From Streptomyces cadmiisoli (GTDB lineage: Bacteria; Actinomycetota; Actinomycetes; Streptomycetales; Streptomycetaceae), in assembly GCF_003261055.1 (NCBI RefSeq), contig NZ_CP030074.1, positions 434,001 through 498,000 on the forward strand: 64,000 nucleotides of DNA, written 5' to 3'. Below are positions 57,925 through 64,000 of the stretch, in pieces. Position 1 is the stretch's first letter. The number at the start of each line of letters is the position of its first letter. The notes beneath the pieces were generated by a model that ran no database searches, was not told the DNA's origin, and saw only the letters and a list, made by a program, of their open reading frames with translations. The position numbers and the translations under genes are program-made.

Positions 57925-59373
57925 ATGTCAGCCGGGGCGAGGTCGACGACGTATCTGGAGCTGTCGCAGGAGAACGGCGGCGCGCACAAGTTCTACGAAG
58001 TGACGGTCGACGGCCAGACGGTGACGGTCCGCTATGGCCGCATCGGTGCTGACGGGCAGACGCAGACGTCGACGTTCCCGACGGTGGAGAAGGCCCGGGT
58101 CGCCGCCGCGAAGAAGGTGGGGGAGAAGGTCCGCAGGGGGTACGCGCCGGCCGTCCCCGGCGGACGGGCCCCGCGCGCGGTCACCCGCCGTCAGGTGGCG
58201 TCGGCGCCGTCCACCGCGCGGGCCGTGGCACCGGTGCTGTGGCGTTTCGGCACCGGATCCGCGGCGTTCGGCATCCACGTCGACGGCGACCGGCGCTGGG
58301 TCGGCAACCAGGCGGGCGACGTCTACACGCTGGACCACGAGGGCGACGTCCTTGCCCGTTTCAGCCTGCCGGACGGCGTGAAGTGCCTGGTCGCCGACGA
58401 CTTCTGGATCTACGCGGGCTGCGACGACGGCAAGGTCTACGACCTGTCCTCCAAACTGCCCTTCGCCGCGTACGACATCGCCGCGGACGTCGACATCTTC
58501 TGGCTGGACATCCACGAGGGCGTGCTGAACGTCTCGGACCGCGCCGGCCGGCTCACCGTGATCGACCACGAGGACGAACACCAGTGGACCCGCCGCAGCC
58601 AGGGGAGCAACGCCTGGATGGTCCGAGCCGACGACCGGGCGGTCTACCACGGCCACCACCAGGGCGTCACCGCCTACGCCCCCGACGGCAGCGGCGAGTT
58701 GTGGAACACGCCCACCGGCGGTGGAGTGCTGTTCGGTTGGCAGGAGGACGACACCGTCTACGCGGGCACGGGCCACCACAAGGTGCAGCGGCTCTCGAAG
58801 GCCACCGGCGCGATCGAGGCCACCTACGCCTGTGACAGCGCCGTGTACTCGTGCGCGACCTCGCCCGGCGGGCGGTTCGTCTTCGCCGGAGACCTGGCCT
58901 CGTCGGTCTACTGCTTCGACCGGGACGGCACCCGCCTGTGGAAGCTCGGCACCGGCAACGGCGCCGCGCTGTCGATGCAGTACCACGACGAACGGCTGTA
59001 CCTGGTGACCACGGACGGCTCGCTGATCTGCGTCGACGCCACCGAGGCCGCGATCACCGCGGCGCAGCGGGGCACGGTGCCGGTGGTCCGGGACGTCAAG
59101 CTCGCCGCGGCGCTGCCGACGTACGCCCCGGCCACGGCGGTGGGATCGGTGACCACGGTCTCCCAGGCACCGACCGGCTCGGTGGTCGTCGAGTGCGTAC
59201 AGGACGGCGGACGTGTCCGGGTGCACGTGGTGTCCGAGGGCTACGACACCTCGTGGAACGTCCAGTTCCCCCGCGCGATACGTGAGCCCGGAGCGCGCTA
59301 CGTCGTCGACGCGCTCCACGCGGCGGCCGGCGGCTTCTACCGCGTACGCGGGGACATCCGACGGCTGGTCTGA
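57925..59373 (+). CDS. WGR domain fused to a beta-propeller
   Basis: Protein of 482 aa. Residues about 8-75 are a WGR domain (TTYLELSQENGGAHKFYEVT, VRYGRIGADGQTQTSTFPTV, EKARVAAAKKVGEKVRRGY). After a linker, about 105-400 is a PQQ/WD-like propeller of at least six repeated blades (RWVGNQAGDVYTLDHEGDVL, IYAGCDDGKVYDLSSKLPF, AVYHGHHQGVTAYAPDGSGE, VFAGDLASSVYCFDRDGTRL). The end may add another small domain (GSVVVECVQDGGRVRVHVVS). WGR domains bind nicked DNA or mediate protein contacts in PARP and kinase regulators; this fusion has no known role. ATG 57925 follows GGGAGGGG. No signal peptide, so cytoplasmic. Confidence 0.85.
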   Translation: MSAGARSTTYLELSQENGGAHKFYEVTVDGQTVTVRYGRIGADGQTQTSTFPTVEKARVAAAKKVGEKVRRGYAPAVPGGRAPRAVTRRQVASAPSTARAVAPVLWRFGTGSAAFGIHVDGDRRWVGNQAGDVYTLDHEGDVLARFSLPDGVKCLVADDFWIYAGCDDGKVYDLSSKLPFAAYDIAADVDIFWLDIHEGVLNVSDRAGRLTVIDHEDEHQWTRRSQGSNAWMVRADDRAVYHGHHQGVTAYAPDGSGELWNTPTGGGVLFGWQEDDTVYAGTGHHKVQRLSKATGAIEATYACDSAVYSCATSPGGRFVFAGDLASSVYCFDRDGTRLWKLGTGNGAALSMQYHDERLYLVTTDGSLICVDATEAAITAAQRGTVPVVRDVKLAAALPTYAPATAVGSVTTVSQAPTGSVVVECVQDGGRVRVHVVSEGYDTSWNVQFPRAIREPGARYVVDALHAAAGGFYRVRGDIRRLV

Positions 59374-59384
59374 TCCGAGCGGCC

Positions 59385-59413
59385 CGGGCGGGGCGCCGGG
59401 AAGGCCCCGCCCG
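59385..59413. terminator. Convergent terminator between WGR and sulfatase genes
   Basis: CGGGCGGGGC (59385-59394) pairs with GCCCCGCCCG (59404-59413) over 10 bases. It lies between two convergent genes, 12 bases after one stop and 12 before the other. Confidence 0.6.
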
Positions 59414-59424
59414 CCGCCGTTCCG

Positions 59425-61671
59425 TCAGACGGTGACCCAGGGGCTCGCCCACGACGTGTGGTCCCAGGCGCCATTGCCGTTGGCGTCCTCGACGAGCAGC
59501 CGCAGCGCGAACACGCCTGTCACGTCCACGTCGACCCTCTTCGGACCGCTGGACGCGGTGAGCGCGTTGCGGCTGTCGAAGAGGAGCTCGCCGTCTCCGA
59601 GGATGCGGGCGCGGACCGAGCCGGCACCGGACTGCTGGGCCGAGTAGTCGTCGATGCCGACCCAGGCGGTGAACCGCTTGGCCATGCCGCCCAGGTTGAA
59701 GACGATGTCCGACTTCGCGTGCACGCCCAGTCCCTTGGCGTACGTCGTCCCGGCCAGGCTGATCGCAGGGCCGTCGCCCGCGGCTTGCGTGCCGTTGGAC
59801 TTGTTCTTCTCGGCCGGCCCCCAGCCGTTGCTCATCGACGCCCATGGCAGATCACTGAGGAAGGTGGACTGCGACGGCGCCGTGGGCCGCGACGCGAAGG
59901 CGGTGACGATCCTGTCGTCGGTGAACGTCAGGGGAGTTCCGTCGACCGTCGCCGTGGCCTCCGCCTGCAGTCGGAACGAGGAGCCCACGGTTGTGCCGGC
60001 GGGTGGTGTCACCGACCAGGTCACCTGGAAGGAGCCTCCGGCCGCCACGGAGCCGGCGGTCGACGCGGTGGTCGCGGCGGCCGTCCAGCCGCTCGGGACG
60101 ACGAGGCGCAACGAGGGGTTCGCCCAGGCCGAGTCCGAGGCGTTGCCCAGGGTGGTCCTGACGGTGAAGGCCTGCCCGGGAACGGCGATTGTGGTTCCCC
60201 CGATGACCACGCCGTAGCTCTTGCGGTTGTCCTTCGGGTCCCACGCCGCCCGCATCAGGCCCATCAGTTCGTCGACCGCCCTCGTGTTCGTCGCGGCGAT
60301 GTTGTTGGTCTCGCCCCAGTCCGTCGTGAGGTCGTACAGCTCCACCTCCCAGTCCTCGTCCCGTTCCGGGCGGTCACGCCCGGGGGCGAAGCGGACCGCC
60401 TTCAGGCCGTCCTGCTCCCTGCGGACGGCCTCCGCCAACCTGTTGCCGCGACCGCCGTCTTCGTTGTTGGACTTCGTGCCCCAGTAGGGGTCGTTGCGCA
60501 TCCAGAACAGATACGAGTGCGTTGGTGCGGTGCCGCCGGTCAGCAGGGCAGCGATCGACTTGCCGTCGATGTCACTCGGGACCGGCGCACCGGCCAACTC
60601 GGCGAAGGTGGGCAGAAAGTCGATCTGCGGGGTGGGCCGGTCCGTGGTGCCCGGGGTGATTGTTCCCGGCTGCGAGATGATGAGGGGGATGCGGATTCCG
60701 CCCTCGTAGAGGTTGCGCTTGTAGCCCCGCAGGGGGCCGTTCGCGTTGTACTTGTCCGGGTTGACCGCGGGAGTGCCTTCTTCGTGCGGGCCGTTGTCAC
60801 TGGTGATGATGATCAGAGTGTCGCCGGCGACGCCCTTGGCGCTCAGCCGGTCCACGACCCTGCCGACCAGGGTGTCCAGCCGGACGACCTGTGAGGCGTG
60901 CTTTTTTTCCGCGGTGCCCCACCCCAGACTGTCGGGGTAGGCGACGGTGTCGGCGTCCGGGATCTCGTTGGGGGCGTGCGGCAGCGTGGGGGTGAGGAGC
61001 AGCAGGAACGGGTCCTCGCCTCCGGCGTGGGTGTCGATGAACTCCAGCGCGCGCTCCTCGAACAGGTCGATCACGAACTTGCCGTCCGCGCCGCCGGCGT
61101 TCTCGGATATCGGGACCTTCGCGCCGTTGAGCCACATGTAGTCGGGGTAGTAGTTCTGGGCGTGTCCGTGGTTGATGGAGCCGTAGAACTCCTCGAATCC
61201 GCGGGCGTTGGGGTGGCTCGACTGGTCGGCCAGTTCGGGTCCGAAGCCCCACTTGCCGATGCACGCCGTGCGGTAGCCGCGCGAGCGCAGCACTTCGGCG
61301 AACGTGGTGTCGCCGTCGCGGAGGCTGCCCTGGCCCTGGTCCTCCGGGAAGGGGTTCTGCCGTACCGCCGAATGCCCGGCGTGCAGGCTCGTGAGCAGTG
61401 AGCACCGCGAGGGCGCGCACACCGGGGCCGCCGAGTACGCCCGGGTGAAGCGCAGTCCATTGTCGGCCAGGGCCTTGATTCTCGGTGTCTTGATGTTCTG
61501 CTGAGGGCTGTAGGACTGGAGTTCGCCGTACCCGAGGTCGTCGGCGAGGATCAGCACGATGTTCGGGCCCCGGCCGACCGCGCGGGTCGCGGCCGCGGCC
61601 GGCATCTGCGGCAGGGTCGCGAGGGCCAGGGCCGCGGCGGACCCGGCGAGGAACTGGCGGCGGTTGGGCAT
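59425..61671 (-). CDS. Tat-exported sulfatase with C-terminal carbohydrate-binding-like domain
   Basis: Secreted sulfatase of 748 aa. A Tat signal (NRRQFLAGSAAALALATL) precedes the sulfatase domain: NIVLILADDLGYGELQSYSP with metal-binding DD, CAPSRCSLLTS with the cysteine that becomes formylglycine (near 85), GKWGFGPELADQ, LIIITSDNGPHEEG with metal ligands. It fits the aryl- or carbohydrate-sulfatase group. After about 480 a NEW3-like domain (PGQAFTVRTTLGNASDSAWA) and then an NPCBM-like domain (KGLGVHAKSDIVFNLGGMAK, FTAWVGIDDYSAQQ) are seen, suggesting binding to galactose-containing polysaccharide. ATG 61671 follows GGAGG. A maturase (FGE) is not adjacent. Confidence 0.93.
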   Translation of the reverse strand: MPNRRQFLAGSAAALALATLPQMPAAAATRAVGRGPNIVLILADDLGYGELQSYSPQQNIKTPRIKALADNGLRFTRAYSAAPVCAPSRCSLLTSLHAGHSAVRQNPFPEDQGQGSLRDGDTTFAEVLRSRGYRTACIGKWGFGPELADQSSHPNARGFEEFYGSINHGHAQNYYPDYMWLNGAKVPISENAGGADGKFVIDLFEERALEFIDTHAGGEDPFLLLLTPTLPHAPNEIPDADTVAYPDSLGWGTAEKKHASQVVRLDTLVGRVVDRLSAKGVAGDTLIIITSDNGPHEEGTPAVNPDKYNANGPLRGYKRNLYEGGIRIPLIISQPGTITPGTTDRPTPQIDFLPTFAELAGAPVPSDIDGKSIAALLTGGTAPTHSYLFWMRNDPYWGTKSNNEDGGRGNRLAEAVRREQDGLKAVRFAPGRDRPERDEDWEVELYDLTTDWGETNNIAATNTRAVDELMGLMRAAWDPKDNRKSYGVVIGGTTIAVPGQAFTVRTTLGNASDSAWANPSLRLVVPSGWTAAATTASTAGSVAAGGSFQVTWSVTPPAGTTVGSSFRLQAEATATVDGTPLTFTDDRIVTAFASRPTAPSQSTFLSDLPWASMSNGWGPAEKNKSNGTQAAGDGPAISLAGTTYAKGLGVHAKSDIVFNLGGMAKRFTAWVGIDDYSAQQSGAGSVRARILGDGELLFDSRNALTASSGPKRVDVDVTGVFALRLLVEDANGNGAWDHTSWASPWVTV

Positions 61672-62023
61672 GACGCCTCCGTACGGGGTTTGGATTGCGG
61701 GGAGATTTGGTGGATCCCGATGTGGGGCTCTGATAATCCATGTTGGATCAGGGTGAGTCCATTGACTGTGCACGACTTTTTCGTGAGCCCCGAAGTGGTC
61801 GATCGCACCGGATTCTCTTGCCGCGCCCCCGCTGGACAGAGCTTCCCCGGCAGTTCGCGGCCGGTGAAGCCCGTCATTTCGCGCCCGAGGGTGGCCTTTT
61901 CGTGAGGACACCCAAGACACCGCTGACCGCACGAGCCTTCGCCCACGCCCTCAACTGCTCAATGTCCATGAGCATTTGACATGCGGCTCGGCTCGGTGCG
62001 GCGCGTTCGCCGATGCGGCCGTT
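61672..62023. other. Intergenic region between LysR regulator and sulfatase
   Basis: No gene is seen in 352 bases. The region near 61725-61790 is less GC-rich and holds ATCCA-TGT-TGGAT (61736-61748), an inverted repeat likely to control the sulfatase. The rest, upstream of the sulfatase start, shows nothing further. Confidence 0.5.
61736..61748 (-). promoter_or_regulatory. Inverted repeat ATCCA-TGT-TGGAT upstream of the sulfatase
   Basis: Five-base perfect arms in an AT-richer patch 65 bases before the sulfatase ATG. A TGATAATC on the left may be part of a -10. Confidence 0.4.
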
Positions 62024-62923
62024 CTACGTGAGCGTCCGGAGCGCCGCGAGGCAGGCGGCGAACGTGGGTTCGTGTGTGGCGCCGGGCCGGGCGGCGATCT
62101 CGATCGTGCGGGCGAGCCTGTCGTCGGCCACCGGACGCGCGGTGAGTGCGGGCGGAAGGTGCGTCGCGGCCATGCGGGGGATGAGGACCGGGTGGCCGCC
62201 GTTCGCGGCGAGGGCGATCATGGCGGCGAAGTCGGAGCAGGTGTGGCGTATCCGCGGAGTGAATCCCGCTGTCCGGCAGGCCTGGAGGACGGCTGCCCCG
62301 CAGGCGGTGTGCGCGGGTGCGGTGATCCACGGGGAGTCCGCGAGTTCGCGCAGCTCGACGGGTGATCCGTCCGCACGCGCCGCGGCGTGGTCCCGGTGCA
62401 GTACGGCGACCAGCGGGTCGACGTGCAGGACCTGGGTCTCGAGACCGGGAGTCGGCGGTGTGGCCAGATTCGTGTAGCGGTAGATCAGTGCGACGTCGGC
62501 GTGGCGCTGGAGCAGCAGGCGCGCGGCGGCTTCGGGCTCGGCTTCGGTGATGTGCACGCGCAGCCCCGGGTGCGTGCGTTCCAGAGCGGTGGTGAGGGGG
62601 GCTGCCAGCGGGGCGAGGGCGCTGGGGAAGCAGGCGAGGTGGAGAGGCCCCGCTGGCTCAGCGGCCTCGCTGTCCAGGTGGTTCTGCGCCTGTTCGAGAG
62701 CGGCGAGCACCTTCTCGGTGTCCGAGGTCAGCCGGTGGCCGGCCGCGGTGAGGTGGACGGCGCGGCCTGTTCGCTCCAGCAGGCGGGTACGGGTTTCCTC
62801 CTCGAGGAGCCGCAGCTGCTGAGAGACGGCGGAGGGCGTGACGCCGTGCAGCTCGGCCACCGCTGTCACGGTGCCGTGGGCGGCCAGATCGCGCAGGAGA
62901 ATGAGCCGTCGGACGTCGAGCAT
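62024..62923 (-). CDS. LysR-family transcriptional regulator
   Basis: Regulator of 299 aa. The N-terminal winged HTH reads MLDVRRLILLRDLAAHGTVT, LHGVTPSAVSQQLRLLEEET and RTGRAVHLTAAG (about 1-60). The effector domain (90-299) includes PLHLACFPSALAPLAAPLTT and DVALIYRYTNL. It lies divergent from the zinc alcohol dehydrogenase with 108 bases between, the classical LysR layout, so it probably controls that gene and itself. Confidence 0.93.
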   Translation of the reverse strand: MLDVRRLILLRDLAAHGTVTAVAELHGVTPSAVSQQLRLLEEETRTRLLERTGRAVHLTAAGHRLTSDTEKVLAALEQAQNHLDSEAAEPAGPLHLACFPSALAPLAAPLTTALERTHPGLRVHITEAEPEAAARLLLQRHADVALIYRYTNLATPPTPGLETQVLHVDPLVAVLHRDHAAARADGSPVELRELADSPWITAPAHTACGAAVLQACRTAGFTPRIRHTCSDFAAMIALAANGGHPVLIPRMAATHLPPALTARPVADDRLARTIEIAARPGATHEPTFAACLAALRTLT

Positions 62924-63031
62924 CAGTTCATCTTAAACAGATGCTGTAGTTGATGTAGCTGGACAAGTGGGGGCCTCAGCGGTGACCCTGACTCGTTCCG
63001 CCCCGTGTCCAGCAGCGTCAGGAGTCCTCTC
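62924..63031. promoter_or_regulatory. Divergent promoter region between LysR and alcohol dehydrogenase genes
   Basis: The left 45 bases are AT-rich (TTCATCTTAAACAGATGCTG, then TAGTTGATGTAG) and contain likely promoters in both directions and candidate LysR T-N11-A boxes. AGGAGTCC at 63020-63027 is the binding site for the dehydrogenase GTG. Confidence 0.55.
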
Positions 63032-64000
63032 GTGCGTGCCACCGTGATCCACGGCCCGAACGACATCCGGATCGAGGATGTCCCCGATCCTCGAATACAG
63101 CACCCCACGGACGCCGTGGTCCGCGTGATCAACGCCTGCATCTGCGGCAGTGATCTCTGGGCCTACCGGGGTGTCGCCTCACGCGTGCCCGGGCAGCGCA
63201 TCGGCCACGAGTTCCTCGGCATCGTCGAGGAGACCGGCTCCGAGGTCACCGGCCTCGTCCCCGGTGATTTCGTCGTCGCGCCGTTCGTCTGGTCCGACGG
63301 CACGTGCGACTACTGCCGGGCCGGCCTGCAGACGTCTTGCCCGCACGGCGGGTTCTGGGGCGAGGTGGGCTCCGACGGCGGCCAGGGCGAGGCGGTACGC
63401 GTCCCGTACGCCGACGGGACCCTGGTGCGGCTGCCCAAGGACGCGGCCACGGACACCAAGCTGCTGCCGGGTCTGCTGGCGCTCTCCGACGTCATGAGCA
63501 CCGGCCATCACGCGGCCGTCTCAGCCCGCGTCCGGGCCGGGTCCACCGTCGCCGTGGTGGGTGACGGCGCGGTCGGCCTGTGCGGTGTGCTCGCCGCCCG
63601 TCGTCTCGGCGCCGACCGGATCATCATGCTCGGCCGTCACCGGACCCGTACCGACATCGCCCGCACCTTCGGCGCCACCGACGTCGTCGCCGAACGCGGT
63701 CAGGCGGCGATCGACACGGTCAAGGAGCTGACCGGCGGCCAGGGCGCCCACGCCGTCCTCGAAGCCGTCGGCACCGAGGAATCGATGCGCACCGCGATCT
63801 CCGTCACCCGCGACGGCGGCGCCGTCGGCTACGTCGGAGTCCCGCACGGCGGCAGCAGCGGCGTGGACATCAGCCAGATGTTCGACCGCAACGTCGCGCT
63901 GGCCGGTGGCGTCGCCCCGGCCCGCGCCTACATCCCCGAACTGCTCACCGACCTGCTGGCCGGCGTCATCGACCCGAGCCCGGTCTTCGACCGCACCGTC
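63032..64000 (+). CDS. Zinc-dependent alcohol dehydrogenase, 3' end beyond window
   Basis: First 323 residues of a medium-chain dehydrogenase. The catalytic zinc ligands are the Cys of ACICGSDLWAY near 38 and the His of GHEFLGIVEETGSEVTGLVP; the structural zinc site GTCDYCRAGLQTSCPHGGFW is present. The NAD(P) fold begins TVAVVGDGAVGLCGVLAARR and LGADRIIMLGRHRTRTDIAR. Such enzymes oxidise alcohols or reduce aldehydes. GTG 63032 follows AGGAG. No stop is reached: the gene runs off the right edge. Regulation by the divergent LysR gene is inferred. Confidence 0.93.
   Translation, partial: MRATVIHGPNDIRIEDVPDPRIQHPTDAVVRVINACICGSDLWAYRGVASRVPGQRIGHEFLGIVEETGSEVTGLVPGDFVVAPFVWSDGTCDYCRAGLQTSCPHGGFWGEVGSDGGQGEAVRVPYADGTLVRLPKDAATDTKLLPGLLALSDVMSTGHHAAVSARVRAGSTVAVVGDGAVGLCGVLAARRLGADRIIMLGRHRTRTDIARTFGATDVVAERGQAAIDTVKELTGGQGAHAVLEAVGTEESMRTAISVTRDGGAVGYVGVPHGGSSGVDISQMFDRNVALAGGVAPARAYIPELLTDLLAGVIDPSPVFDRTV

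Overview
The window is chromosomal DNA of a Streptomyces-type actinomycete. The evidence is very high GC, strong G/C preference at third codon positions, GTG and TTG starts, many Tat and lipoprotein export signals, anti-sigma-like SpoIIE phosphatase and CGNR regulators, and long GC-rich hairpin terminators. About 53 protein genes, one tRNA and many regulatory sites can be supported. There are no rRNA genes, CRISPR arrays, transposases or prophage genes. The order reads as an accessory region of many short independent operons. Identifications rest on reading motifs by eye, without a database search.

Left part (1-21.6 kb): a decayed or gene-poor 1.4 kb; a PepSY membrane protein and a Tat-exported multicopper oxidase; a two-domain SnoaL-like protein; a Nit6803-type nitrilase; a membrane YdcF/DUF218 protein; an OmpR-type two-component system divergent from two lipoprotein L,D-transpeptidases; a GT1 glycosyltransferase; a NarL-type two-component system divergent from a MacB-like ABC transporter; and an apparently leaderless, self-regulated HTH protein. 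Four promoters between 3.0 and 13.9 kb share a TTGA-N4-TCAA palindrome, suggesting one repressor regulon.

Middle part (21.6-46 kb): a coupled hemerythrin and pyridoxamine-oxidase-fold pair; a complete tatB-tatA-tatC operon next to a Tat-exported alpha/beta hydrolase, a glyoxalase-fold protein and a CGNR regulator with a probable ATT start; a DM13 protein; a Doc-like toxin-antitoxin pair; a large PAS-GAF-SpoIIE-HATPase signalling protein; DipZ (CcdA-thioredoxin fusion); an acyl-CoA-dehydrogenase-type flavin monooxygenase; a nitronate monooxygenase; DrrAB-type ABC exporter, a DUF4097 protein and a ribbon-helix-helix regulator facing an array of TGGCRCC half-sites; a GNAT acetyltransferase; and WrbA.

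Right part (46-64 kb): an initiator-type tRNA with anticodon CAT and several small secreted proteins; a membrane-anchored XRE regulator with an extracytoplasmic ricin-type lectin domain, divergent from a secreted protein; an AraC regulator with an alpha/beta hydrolase; a methyltransferase; a catabolic cluster of sodium:solute symporter, hotdog thioesterase and beta-keto acid cleavage enzyme, followed by a TauD-type dioxygenase broken by a one-base change in a C run; a WGR/beta-propeller fusion; a Tat-exported sulfatase with a C-terminal NPCBM-like domain; a LysR regulator; and a zinc alcohol dehydrogenase cut by the window end. Shared themes are export across the membrane, redox and aromatic chemistry, and envelope stress.
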